DNA from: Candidatus Collierbacteria bacterium GW2011_GWA2_42_17 | Lineage (GTDB): Bacteria > Patescibacteriota > Microgenomatia > UBA1400 > MFAQ01 | Assembly: GCA_000998275.1 (NCBI GenBank) | Contig: LCDA01000001.1 | Location: forward strand, 180,352-214,639 | DNA: 34,288 nucleotides | Direction of reading: 5' to 3' | Shown: positions 17,233 to 26,317 of the stretch, piece after piece | Layout: every line of letters starts with the position of its first letter | Position numbering within the stretch: position 1 is the stretch's first letter | Made by a program: the position numbers and the translations under genes | The notes under the pieces: generated by a model | What the model was told of the DNA's origin: nothing | What the model saw: only the letters and a program-made list of their open reading frames with translations | Database searches by the model: none

Positions 17233-17973
17233 TCACGCAAGTTTTTGGACGGCGTCCCAAAAGTCACTAAGCTCGTCCATCACGATCGTTCCTTCCGGTA
17301 CCTCGCCTTGTCGATAAACGGACCAGGAACTAGGCATCCAAAGGACCTTTGCCCCCAGAGAAAAGGAAGGAATGATATCGCCTTTGAGATTGTCTCCGAC
17401 AACAAGACATTGATGACCTTCGACACCGAGCATCTCGATACCACTTTTCCAGTGTTCAACAGTTTTGAAGCCATTTTCGTCGGCGATTTTGATGGTGTCG
17501 AAGAAGTTTAAGAGTCCGGTTTGATTGAGTTTCCTCATGGTCCAGTCAGTATTCGCGTGGGTGACGAGGCCAAGTTTAAAGCCAGAATCCTTTAGCCCTT
17601 TGAGCATAACTTTGGCGCCGGATTTTATCCTAGGCTCGTCGGTATAGATTTTCATGAGGATGTTGAGATTTTCTTTGACTACTCCATCGTCGTTTAGCTC
17701 TTGTGAAAGTTGGTCAAGAACAAGGCTCCATCTTTGTGGGGAGACGCCCATTTTGTGATAACCTTCGTCGTTTAGCTCTTGTAGTCTGATACGAAGAGTT
17801 TGAGGATCTATTCTGAGTAAAGTGGAAATTGTTTCAACATATTCCGTCATGTATTTGGAGAAGAGTTCACCGGTATGGATGAGAGTGTCATCGAGGTCAA
17901 AGAGGACGGCTTTGATGTCTAACTGACGAAGTTTTTCGGCAGTTTGGTTATGGATTGGTTCTCTTTCAATCAT
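17233..17973 (-). CDS. HAD-superfamily hydrolase
   Basis: KAVLFDLDDTLIHTGELF...LGLVTHANTDWT...CLVVGDNLKGDI. Confidence 0.9.
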   Translation of the reverse strand: MIEREPIHNQTAEKLRQLDIKAVLFDLDDTLIHTGELFSKYMTEYVETISTLLRIDPQTLRIRLQELNDEGYHKMGVSPQRWSLVLDQLSQELNDDGVVKENLNILMKIYTDEPRIKSGAKVMLKGLKDSGFKLGLVTHANTDWTMRKLNQTGLLNFFDTIKIADENGFKTVEHWKSGIEMLGVEGHQCLVVGDNLKGDIIPSFSLGAKVLWMPSSWSVYRQGEVPEGTIVMDELSDFWDAVQKLA

Positions 17974-17997
17974 GGCCTATGATAGCAGATAAATTTG

Positions 17998-18072
17998 TGC
18001 ACCTGGTGCGATTCGAACGCACGACCTTTCCCTTCGGAGGGGAACGCTCTAATCCAACTGAGCTACAGGTAC
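17998..18072 (-). tRNA. tRNA-Arg(CCG)
   Basis: Acceptor GTACCTG/CAGGTGC, anticodon loop CTCCGAA, T-arm GTGCGTTCGAATCGCAC. Confidence 0.92.
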
Positions 18073-18121
18073 GTGAGGTGATTTTATCTCTTTATTGGCA
18101 CAAGGAGAAACATACAAAATG

Positions 18122-18203
18122 CGGAGGGTACAGGGGTCGAACCTGTTAGAGCTTGCGCTCATTGGTTTTCGAAACCAACGCATTACCGTCCTGCCCACCC
18201 TCC
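18122..18203 (-). tRNA. tRNA-Ser(CGA)
   Basis: Acceptor GGAGGGT/ACCCTCC, anticodon loop TTCGAAA, long variable arm. Confidence 0.92.
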
Positions 18204-18209
18204 AAAAAG

Positions 18210-18283
18210 TGCGCCCGGCAGGATTTGAACCTGCGACCCCTAGGTCCGCAACCTAGTGCTCTATCCAACTGAGCTACGAGCGC
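18210..18283 (-). tRNA. tRNA-Arg(GCG)
   Basis: Acceptor GCGCTCG/CGGGCGC, anticodon arm CTAGG-TTGCGGA-CCTAG, T-arm GCAGGTTCAAATCCTGC. Confidence 0.9.
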
Positions 18284-18389
18284 AAACAAGCATATTTTAC
18301 CATCTACAGGTCTTTTTCGTTCGCCTTGTTTAGTAAATGATCTGCTATGTTGTGTGCGTAATACACAATTTCTTTTTAGAAAATCAAGT

Positions 18390-18890
18390 TTACTCCAGCG
18401 GAATTTTGTCACCAAGCCACTTAACCAGACGATCACTCCAGGTGATGGGTGGCTCTTGATAGGAGACATACTGGAGCATGAGTTTCCTTAGTTTGTCTTC
18501 GGATTCGGAGTTGATGACAATAACCAGATGCCACGGTGCCCCGACGAGGTTGATGCGCATAAGTCTGCCGCCCCATTTACTTTCAAACCAAAATTGATTC
18601 ATATTTTCAAAGCGATAAGTTCTCTCTTTAGTTTTGAGTCCCCAAGAAGAAAGGGCATATTTTTCCAAGCGGGGCTCGGTACGACTCATGGCCCAAAGCA
18701 TAAAGACCATAGCACCAATTACCAGTACGGGCATAAGACCTTCGATGAAGTAAAGAATTACACCGGCAAGAAAAGCCATAACGAGAACGGAACTGTAGAA
18801 CTCTTTGCTCCATTTTTTTTGAGGTCTTTCGTACGAAGTCCATTCTAAAAGGATGACTTCTTCAGAGTTTTGAGGGTCGATATTGGGCAC
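18390..18890 (-). CDS. Hypothetical membrane protein
   Basis: 166 aa with two TMs (SVLVMAFLAGVILYFIEGLMPVLVIGAMVFML); GTG start 5 nt after TGT-TAAGAT. Confidence 0.65.
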   Translation of the reverse strand: MPNIDPQNSEEVILLEWTSYERPQKKWSKEFYSSVLVMAFLAGVILYFIEGLMPVLVIGAMVFMLWAMSRTEPRLEKYALSSWGLKTKERTYRFENMNQFWFESKWGGRLMRINLVGAPWHLVIVINSESEDKLRKLMLQYVSYQEPPITWSDRLVKWLGDKIPLE

Positions 18891-18919
18891 ATTTCATCTT
18901 AACACAACGAACGATTACC

Positions 18920-19687
18920 TTAGAAGTTTTTGAAGGAGAAAATAGTGGCATTGAGAAGAAGTTCTTTTTTTGACCAAACGGATTCTGGTGCCGTGGCGGA
19001 GATGGCATAACCGCGGTTATCAAAAACGAGAAGAAGATTACGATTTTTCATGGTAGTGCCATTTGCTTGATAGCTACCACCAATGAGGTGATAAGTGTTG
19101 CCGCTAATGGTCATGTCTTTATCTTCTTTGATGACATATTGACTGAAGCTTTTTATGAGACCGTCTCGGGCAGACTGGACATAACTTTCAAGGGTCTCTC
19201 CAGAAGCCTTGCCGGTGGAAACATTCACAAAAGTGAGTAGGGCACTGCCACTTGCGATAGTAGCTTTAGGGTCGACGATGACAAGAATTGATCCGGACTC
19301 GCCCGAGTCATCAATTTGCCAACCTAACGGAACATTGATCAAGAATCTGGCGAGTTCGTTGCGATACGGTTTGTCTTCAAAAAGAAGATCTTGGGTGATA
19401 AGAGTGGTCGTTTCGCCAAGCGGTGTTGGAATGGGGGTGATTGAAGGGTTTGATGTGTCAGGAGCGTTGATAATTAGATCGGGTTGTTTTGTGGATTGAA
19501 CCAATTTCCAAATTAAGGTGCCAATACCGGCGAGGATTAAAGAAATTACCAGACCGAGAATAATCCAGGGAAGGATACGAACTTTTTTCGGGGGAGTGGG
19601 AACATTCTCCTTAGTGTTGATTAGATCATTTATCACAACAGGAGTAAGAGGTTTATCGTGAAGTTTGGTTCTGCGAATTCCCAGCAT
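18920..19687 (-). CDS. Hypothetical membrane-anchored protein
   Basis: 255 aa; TM ILPWIILGLVISLILAGIGTLIW followed by a Pro/Thr linker and exported domain. Confidence 0.7.
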   Translation of the reverse strand: MLGIRRTKLHDKPLTPVVINDLINTKENVPTPPKKVRILPWIILGLVISLILAGIGTLIWKLVQSTKQPDLIINAPDTSNPSITPIPTPLGETTTLITQDLLFEDKPYRNELARFLINVPLGWQIDDSGESGSILVIVDPKATIASGSALLTFVNVSTGKASGETLESYVQSARDGLIKSFSQYVIKEDKDMTISGNTYHLIGGSYQANGTTMKNRNLLLVFDNRGYAISATAPESVWSKKELLLNATIFSFKNF

Positions 19688-19793
19688 AAGATAAGTGTAA
19701 CAAAAAGGTGAGTATTGCGCGAAAATAATGAGTTTTTATTCAAATTTACTGAACTTTTATCTAAAAGGTCTTAATAAGGTAAAATTTAGATAG

Positions 19794-20186
19794 ATGTATA
19801 AAACCGGCTTAAATATCAAGACGTTTGAGGCAAGAGTTATTTTGGGGTTAAGGGTGGGCTACTCAGACGAGACGGTTTCTTTGGATGAAGTAAAAAAAGC
19901 AATAAGAAAATCAGCCTCAAAAGTGGATGGTTTTACTTTTTCTGGCACATTGACCCCAAGTGAAATATTCGTCTCGGGTAAATCAGAGTATGAAGAGCCG
20001 ACCATCCTGATAGAAACTTCAATTTACCCAAGGTTTCCAGAAGAAAGAGATGTCTTCAAGAAAAAATTTACAGAGTTTATTGGAAACTTGGCGGTGGAGT
20101 TGAAACAGAAGAGAGTCGCTATAAGATTTACAGACGAATCGTTGATGGTTGAAACCGAATACGGCAAAAACCACGATATTAAATAA
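19794..20186 (+). CDS. Hypothetical protein
   Basis: 130 aa ORF, TAAAAT 8 nt upstream of ATG; no recognised domain. Confidence 0.6.
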   Translation: MYKTGLNIKTFEARVILGLRVGYSDETVSLDEVKKAIRKSASKVDGFTFSGTLTPSEIFVSGKSEYEEPTILIETSIYPRFPEERDVFKKKFTEFIGNLAVELKQKRVAIRFTDESLMVETEYGKNHDIK

Positions 20187-20261
20187 TTACGTAATTGTTT
20201 AAATGCGGTGTGCGTTCGAAAAATTCGAAAGGGCGAGCCAACAAAAACGTTTCCCAACTGG

Positions 20262-20346
20262 CGGAGGGGATGGGATTCGAACCCATGGTATCTTGCGATA
20301 CAGCGGTTTAGTAAACCGCCGCACTAGGCCTCTATGCGACCCCTCC
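20262..20346 (-). tRNA. tRNA-Ser with anticodon ACU
   Basis: Acceptor GGAGGGG/CCCCTCC, D-arm GCATAGAGGCCTAGTGC, anticodon arm GCGGT-TTACTAA-ACCGC, long variable arm TGTATCGCAAGATAC, discriminator G. Confidence 0.85.
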
Positions 20347-20351
20347 TGAGG

Positions 20352-20433
20352 CGGAGAGTACAGGGGTCGAACCTGTTAGAGCTTACGCTCATTGGTTTTC
20401 AAAACCAACGCATTACCGTCCTGCCCACTCTCC
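20352..20433 (-). tRNA. tRNA-Ser(UGA)
   Basis: Acceptor GGAGAGT/ACTCTCC, loop TTTGAAA, long variable arm; near-copy of the Ser(CGA) gene. Confidence 0.92.
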
Positions 20434-20497
20434 GAACCTATATATTTTACCATTCGAGGAGTGAGTTTGAGGGCGGGTTGGTATAATGAACAGGATT

Positions 20498-20582
20498 GGA
20501 GACGTCCAGTAGTGGTTTATCTGAACGGTTCGCTAAACCGTAGCTCGAAAGAGCCTCGTGGGTTCGAATCCCACCGTCTCCG
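20498..20582 (+). tRNA. tRNA-Ser(GCU)
   Basis: Acceptor GGAGACG/CGTCTCC, anticodon arm ACGGT-TCGCTAA-ACCGT, long variable arm, T-arm GTGGGTTCGAATCCCAC; TGG-TATAAT upstream. Confidence 0.92.
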
Positions 20583-20675
20583 CCTCCTTTTTTATTATGT
20601 TTTTCTTTGTTAAAGTTGTTATACTGGCCTTATAAAGTTAGAAATTTTACACAAAGGAAGGTGGTGAATAAATAA

Positions 20676-21176
20676 ATGAAAAAGTTACTTTTCTTAATTT
20701 CGACAGTATTTGTTTTTGGTTTGTTGGTATCCCCGGTTCTAGCTGTCCAACCAACCGATAAAGGCTTCAACGATTATGGATATAACTACAGCGCCAGGAT
20801 ATTTTCTGGTTTAGCCGATGGGGTTGATAAAAAATTGGACGGAATGGTTTGGGGCAGCCCTACTTATGCCAATGATCGATTAGTTATGAAATGGAATGCT
20901 GAATGGGATCGAGGAAATGATGAAGGTTGGACAGATCCTAATGGATATGATGCCTGGGAAAACAACGAGTGGAATGGTGCAGTACCAAACGGTAGTGGAG
21001 AAGTGTGGCACTACAAAATCAAATGGGTAGGATCAACTTTAGAGGAAAGTCCACGATGGGTGGAAGGTGGATACCCAATTTGGGGTCAGTTTGAAGTAAT
21101 AATGGATCAAGGAACTGTTGGTGGCGAACACATGTGGTTGACTCATGGAGTCCCTTCGGGGTATAACGCACACTAA
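20676..21176 (+). CDS. Secreted Trp-rich protein of unknown function
   Basis: Signal peptide MKKLLFLISTVFVFGLLVSPVLA; SD-like AAGGAAGGTGG upstream; 11 Trp in the mature region. Confidence 0.8.
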   Translation: MKKLLFLISTVFVFGLLVSPVLAVQPTDKGFNDYGYNYSARIFSGLADGVDKKLDGMVWGSPTYANDRLVMKWNAEWDRGNDEGWTDPNGYDAWENNEWNGAVPNGSGEVWHYKIKWVGSTLEESPRWVEGGYPIWGQFEVIMDQGTVGGEHMWLTHGVPSGYNAH

Positions 21177-21194
21177 AGTATTTTTAGTAACATT

Positions 21195-21226
21195 CAACCT
21201 ACGACAAAGTAGGTTGTTTGTTGTTT
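21195..21226 (+). terminator. Rho-independent terminator
   Basis: CAACCTAC-gacaaa-GTAGGTTGTTTGTTGTTT. Confidence 0.75.
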
Positions 21227-21343
21227 AAGGGAAAATAATTAGAAAAGTTCGAATATTGGTCATTGCGTTCTGCACCTTTAGACCGTTGAAGTTGGTGTGT
21301 TAGAATTATTACATGGTAACTGGCCTGCATGGAGGGAGGAGAA

Positions 21344-23806
21344 ATGAATAGTGAGTTTTTTACCGGTCTTGTCTACAATGCATCACTTCTTTTGGCGATG
21401 GTTTTGGTTTTTGAGTTGTTAACATCAAGACGTGAAAGAAATAGTTCTTATCTTTGGCAAGTGATGGTAGGAATAATTCTTGGGGGAATTGGCCTGGCGG
21501 TAATGTCGACGGAGTGGGAGCTAATTCCAGGACTGATTTTCGATACAAGAACTGTTTTGTTGGGGATTTCCGGATTATTTTTTGGTTGGATTCCAACACT
21601 GATTGCTGTCATTGCGACAGCTTTATACAGAGTTTCTATTGGAGGAGTGGGAACTCTGGCAGGTGTATCGGAGATTATTATGGCCGGGGCTTTTGGGTTG
21701 ATATGGAGGCATTTTAGAAGAAAAAATTTACACCAGTTATTTTGGATTGAGATGTATTTTTTTGGTTTGCTAATACACGTAGTTGATTTGGCTTTGGTAG
21801 TATTGTTACCCAAGGAGATTATGAAGGAAGCACTTTTAACTATTTGGTTCCCGGTGATAACGATTAATCCTTTGGCGACTTTAATGTTGGGGGTAATGAT
21901 GTCCAATAGATTGAAACGGGATTTGGTGGTAGAAGAACTGGCCGAGAGTGAAGAGAAGTATCGGGTTCTGATTGAGCAGGCGGCAGATGGAATTTTTGTA
22001 GTGGACACTGGAGGACATTTTTTATTGGTGAATTCAAAGATGAAAGAAATGTTGGGTTATACCAATGAAGAAATTAAAAAAATAAATATAGCTGATACAT
22101 ATCTGCCCGAGGAAAGAGAGGTTGCAAAAAAAAGACTGGATCAGCTAGCATCGGGGACGAACTTGAATTTTGTGAGAAAGATGTTAAGAAAAAATGGACA
22201 GTTGTTGGTAATAGAAGTCAAGGCAAGAAAATTGTCTGATGGAAGGTTGCAGGCTTTCGTACGTGACATTACAGAAAAAGAAAAGATTGAAAAAAGGTTA
22301 ATAGAGTCGGAAGAAAAGTTTTCGCAAGTGTTTAGAAATGGTCCTCAGATAATCACAATTTCATCGCTTAAAGAGGGAAAATATCTGGATGTTAATAACG
22401 CCTTTACGGAGGCTCTTGGCTATAAAAAGGAGGAGGTTATTGGAAAGTCGGTTTTGAGTTTGAACATTTGGGCGGAAAATACGGACAGAGAAAAAATGAC
22501 TGAAGAGTTGAAAAAAAATAAGATTATTCGAGATAAGGAGTATCGGTTTAGAAAAAAGAACGGGGAAATAATTACTTGTTTGTGTTCAATAACGACTCTT
22601 GTAATAGGCGGTAAAGAATACTTGTTGGTTTTGGGAATAAATATCGAAGGTAGAAAGCGAGCGGAAATAGAGCTGGCTAAAGCAAACATGGATATCTTGA
22701 CGGAAAAGCATAAATTGGAAGCAATCTTGCGTGATATGGGCGACGCCGTTTTTGTAACTGACGATAAGAGAAAAATCATTTTGGCAAACAAAGCAATGGA
22801 GATATTGTTTGGTTTGAGTGAAAAGGAAATGTCTGGAAAAAATATTGATGAGATATTAGCCTTGTCCTATGAAACGACGGGCCAAAAACCGGTTGATTTA
22901 ATTGAAACGGTGTTTGAAAAAAAACAACAAGCAAAGCCAATAGATACTCTGGTGATAAAAAATAAAAGCGGAACTTCGGTGTCAGTTGATGGGGTGGCAT
23001 CTCCGATTGTCGACGAAAATTTGAAGTTGGTGGGAACGGTGTGGGTCTTGCGAGATGTGACAAAGGAGAAGGCACTGGAACAGATGAGAATGGATTTTAT
23101 ATCTTTGGCTAGCCATCAGTTGCGAACTCCACTAACCGGAATTAAGTGGTTCGCGGAGTTGTTAGATCAAAATGCGCCAAAAATGTCGATTGATAAGATT
23201 CAGGAGTATATAAGAAAAATTGGTGAAAGTAATAATCGAATGATAGATTTGGTGAATGATTTGATGGCTACATCAAAGGCTGATAGCGGAAAGATCGTAA
23301 GAGTGGTGTCGAGTTATCCGATTAAGGACTTGCTCCAGCGGGCGATTGACGAACAGGGAAGACTCTTCTTGGACAAGAAGATTGCAATCGAGGGAATGGA
23401 GCTTATTTCTGACGACTTAAAAGTTGATGCGGATATGACACAAATGGTTCAGATCTTCGGCAATTTATTCAATAATGCAGCCAGTTACTCACCTGAAGGA
23501 AGTAAAATCGAGGTCGGGGCAGAGCTTGGTTTGGGCCGAGTGAGGATATCTGTGAGAGATCATGGGGTGGGAATACCACTGAAACAACAGGGTAAGGTAT
23601 TTGATAAGTTTTTCCGGGCAGATAACGTGGCAAAGACAATTCCGGGATCAGGACTGGGTCTTTATGTGGCCAAGAGCATGGTGGAGAGCCACGGAGGAAA
23701 GATCTGGTTTGAGTCTAAAGAGAACTTGGGAACGACCTTCTTTGTAGAGTTACCAATTAAACAAAAAGATGGAAAAAAAGAAGAAAGTGATGATAGTGGA
23801 GGATGA
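21344..23806 (+). CDS. Sensor histidine kinase: N-terminal LytS-like 5TM region, several PAS domains, HisKA, HATPase_c
   Basis: GIILGGIGLAVMSTEWELIPGLIFDTRTVLLGISGLFFGWIPTLIAVIATALYR; PAS-like EEKYRVLIEQAADGIFVVD; H-box FISLASHQLRTPLTGIKWF; N/G boxes FGNLFNNAASYS, GSGLGLYVAKSMVESHGGKIWF. ATG 21344 preceded by GGAGGAG. Confidence 0.92.
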   Translation: MNSEFFTGLVYNASLLLAMVLVFELLTSRRERNSSYLWQVMVGIILGGIGLAVMSTEWELIPGLIFDTRTVLLGISGLFFGWIPTLIAVIATALYRVSIGGVGTLAGVSEIIMAGAFGLIWRHFRRKNLHQLFWIEMYFFGLLIHVVDLALVVLLPKEIMKEALLTIWFPVITINPLATLMLGVMMSNRLKRDLVVEELAESEEKYRVLIEQAADGIFVVDTGGHFLLVNSKMKEMLGYTNEEIKKINIADTYLPEEREVAKKRLDQLASGTNLNFVRKMLRKNGQLLVIEVKARKLSDGRLQAFVRDITEKEKIEKRLIESEEKFSQVFRNGPQIITISSLKEGKYLDVNNAFTEALGYKKEEVIGKSVLSLNIWAENTDREKMTEELKKNKIIRDKEYRFRKKNGEIITCLCSITTLVIGGKEYLLVLGINIEGRKRAEIELAKANMDILTEKHKLEAILRDMGDAVFVTDDKRKIILANKAMEILFGLSEKEMSGKNIDEILALSYETTGQKPVDLIETVFEKKQQAKPIDTLVIKNKSGTSVSVDGVASPIVDENLKLVGTVWVLRDVTKEKALEQMRMDFISLASHQLRTPLTGIKWFAELLDQNAPKMSIDKIQEYIRKIGESNNRMIDLVNDLMATSKADSGKIVRVVSSYPIKDLLQRAIDEQGRLFLDKKIAIEGMELISDDLKVDADMTQMVQIFGNLFNNAASYSPEGSKIEVGAELGLGRVRISVRDHGVGIPLKQQGKVFDKFFRADNVAKTIPGSGLGLYVAKSMVESHGGKIWFESKENLGTTFFVELPIKQKDGKKEESDDSGG

Positions 23807-24146
23807 CACGGTGCTCGCTAACGCCTTGTCTCTCGCCCTTCAGAACGAGGGTTATGAATTAAGTATAGCGACTGATGGAGAGGAGGCGGAAAGGATGATC
23901 CAACAGGAGATTCCCGACTTGATACTTCTCGATCTGTTATTACCAATTAAAAATGGTTTTGAGGTTCTGAAAGTGATACGTCAGAACCCAAACACGAAGA
24001 ATATCTCGGTTGTTATTCTGACCAACTTTGAACAGGAGACAAGCATTCTGGAAGGAAAGAAGTTGGGCGCGAAAGACTACATTGTGAAAGCAAATGTAGA
24101 TATTCAGGACATTCCGGAGATTGTGAAGAAACACTTACCCTCGTAA
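23769..24146 (+). CDS. Single-domain response regulator (CheY-like receiver)
   Basis: MIVEDDTVLANALSLALQNEGYE...DLILLDLLLPIKNGFEVLK...VVILTN...GAKDYIVKA; overlaps the end of the kinase gene. Confidence 0.93.
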   Translation: MEKKKKVMIVEDDTVLANALSLALQNEGYELSIATDGEEAERMIQQEIPDLILLDLLLPIKNGFEVLKVIRQNPNTKNISVVILTNFEQETSILEGKKLGAKDYIVKANVDIQDIPEIVKKHLPS

Positions 24147-24197
24147 AGAGAAAATAGGGGAGCAACACAAGTTTGAAAAAGTGTGTAAGATAAAGGT

Positions 24198-24437
24198 ATG
24201 ATGAACAACCTATCCTTTATGCCGGTATATAGTGGTATGGCACCTTTGATAGTAATTTTGGTGCTGTCAGATTTGATTTTGAAAGGAGTAGCGCTTTTCA
24301 AAAGTGCTCAGAGGGATCAGAAAGTTTGGTTTGTCGCCTTGCTCTTGGTAAATAGTTTGGGAATTTTGCCGATCATTTATTTGATCGTGAACGGCGATAT
24401 CAGACTGACAACACCGGCGAAGAAAAAAAGGAAATAA
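24198..24437 (+). CDS. Small two-TM membrane protein (DUF5652-like)
   Basis: LSDLILKGVALFKSAQRDQKVWFVALLLVNSLGILPIIYLIV pattern. Confidence 0.65.
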   Translation: MMNNLSFMPVYSGMAPLIVILVLSDLILKGVALFKSAQRDQKVWFVALLLVNSLGILPIIYLIVNGDIRLTTPAKKKRK

Positions 24438-24513
24438 CGGGAGCTGTTTTGGAATGAAGTGAGGCCTTTTTTAGAGTACAATTGAGCCAGATTGATACCA
24501 ATAAAACCCAAAG

Positions 24514-26280
24514 ATGGAAGATCAAGTTGAGGAAATTAAGAGAAAGACTGACATTGTCGGTGTGGTGGGGTCTTATGTCGCACTGAAGAAGATGGGGAGA
24601 CACCACAAAGGTCTATGCCCGTTTCACTCGGAGAAGACACCATCGTTTATGGTGAATGAAGAAATGGGGCTGTATAAATGTTTTGGGTGTGGTGCCGGAG
24701 GAGATGTAATAAAGTTTCTGATGGAGATAGAGGGAATCGAGTTTCGGGAAGCTTTGGAGAGACTGGCCGAAAAAGCCGGAGTGAAGCTGGTAAGTAGAAG
24801 GAGGGATGATAATGACGAACGAACAAAGATGTTGGAAGTCATGGATCTGGCGGCGCGATACTACCACTGGCTACTGATGGAGGGAAATGCGGGAGAGGCG
24901 GCTAGAGAGTATCTTAGGGGGCGGAAAATAAACGAGAAATTAATGGAGACTTTTAATATTGGATTTGCGATGCAGAGTTGGGAGGGAGTGGTTAATTATT
25001 TGATTAAGAAAAAAGGATACAGTGAAGAACTGTTGGAAAAGGTGGGACTGGTGAGTCGGAAGTCGAAAGACGGGGGAGTCTATGATAAATTTCGAGGAAG
25101 AATAATGTTTCCTTTGCAGGATGCCGGAGGCAAGGTGGTTGGTTTTACGGGAAGAATTTTACCGTCATTGGCCAAAGATGATGAACCAAAATATATGAAC
25201 TCTCCGGAAACGGCGTTGTATCACAAGAGCAGAATGCTGTATGGTTTTTTCCAAGCAAAAAAAGCAGTTAGAGAAAAGAGGAGAGCCATTTTAGTTGAGG
25301 GACAGATGGATTGTATTAGCTCTTTTGCATCAGGAATTACGGAAACAGTGGCCGTTGGAGGGACAGCGTTGACAGAAGATCAGGTAGAGTTACTGGCCAG
25401 ACTAGCGGACAAAATTTATCTCTCCATGGATGCAGATGAAGCAGGAAGCGTGGCTATAAAAAGGTCGGTAGAGCTTGCAGAGAAGAGAGGTATGAGTATA
25501 AAAGTTGTACAGATAGAAGGCGGTAAAGATCCGGATGAAATTGCCCGAAAGTCTCCAGAAAAATGGAGAGAACTGGTAGAAAAATCAGTTGATGTTTATG
25601 AATTTATAATGACCGCTGCTTTTAAAAAATTTGATGCGACAAAAGTGGAAGGCATTAAAAAAATTACGGAAGAAGTAGTACCCTTTTTGGCAAAAATTGA
25701 AAACGGAGTGGTGAGAGAGGTTTGGGCAAAACGGCTGGCCGACAAAATTGGAGTGGCGACAAAGGGGGTGATAGGAGAAATTGAAAAAAAGATTTCCGGA
25801 AAGCAAGAGACAAAAAATACAAGTGAGGAAAGGGGTGAGGTGGAGGAAAAACGAATTGTAAAACTAGCTCGACGACTGATTGGTCTATTGATTTTGAGAC
25901 AAGAGGCGGTAAAGGTGGTCGCGCCTTGGTTTGGGGGAGTGAGTGTCGCCGGGGCAGAGGGAAAATTGATTACTTGGTTGTTAGAGAATGGGGAAAATCA
26001 GCCGGTAGATGAACTGGTAAAGAATATCCCTGAAGAGTTACGAGAGGTAGCAGGAGAAGCATATATGGCCGAAGACTCGGAGGAGGTACCTGGTCAAAAA
26101 GAGGTTGAAGAAGCAGCCGTACAGCTGTTGAGAGAAATAATCCGTGACCGGAAAAAGGAAATAATGGAGGAGATGAATCTGGCGAGGAGGGAAAAGAACG
26201 AAGAAAAAGAAGATGAAATATTCGCGAAGCTTAATGAGCTAAACAAGAAAGAAAGTAAGATAATAGCGTTTTTGGGTTGA
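24514..26280 (+). CDS. dnaG: DNA primase
   Basis: Zn finger [57 protein letters not shown]...[10 protein letters not shown]. Confidence 0.96.
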   Translation: MEDQVEEIKRKTDIVGVVGSYVALKKMGRHHKGLCPFHSEKTPSFMVNEEMGLYKCFGCGAGGDVIKFLMEIEGIEFREALERLAEKAGVKLVSRRRDDNDERTKMLEVMDLAARYYHWLLMEGNAGEAAREYLRGRKINEKLMETFNIGFAMQSWEGVVNYLIKKKGYSEELLEKVGLVSRKSKDGGVYDKFRGRIMFPLQDAGGKVVGFTGRILPSLAKDDEPKYMNSPETALYHKSRMLYGFFQAKKAVREKRRAILVEGQMDCISSFASGITETVAVGGTALTEDQVELLARLADKIYLSMDADEAGSVAIKRSVELAEKRGMSIKVVQIEGGKDPDEIARKSPEKWRELVEKSVDVYEFIMTAAFKKFDATKVEGIKKITEEVVPFLAKIENGVVREVWAKRLADKIGVATKGVIGEIEKKISGKQETKNTSEERGEVEEKRIVKLARRLIGLLILRQEAVKVVAPWFGGVSVAGAEGKLITWLLENGENQPVDELVKNIPEELREVAGEAYMAEDSEEVPGQKEVEEAAVQLLREIIRDRKKEIMEEMNLARREKNEEKEDEIFAKLNELNKKESKIIAFLG

Positions 26281-26317
26281 TTTTAAGCTCTTTTGTGGTA
26301 AGCTAATGGAGACTATT

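Noticed and set aside
17955-18149. 64-aa plus-strand ORF
   Set aside because: Overlaps tRNA-Arg(CCG) and tRNA-Ser(CGA) on the opposite strand.
20392-20613. 73-aa plus-strand ORF
   Set aside because: Spans tRNA-Ser(UGA) and tRNA-Ser(GCU); explained by the RNA genes.
21448-22008. 186-aa minus-strand ORF
   Set aside because: Antisense to the N-terminal membrane region of the sensor kinase.
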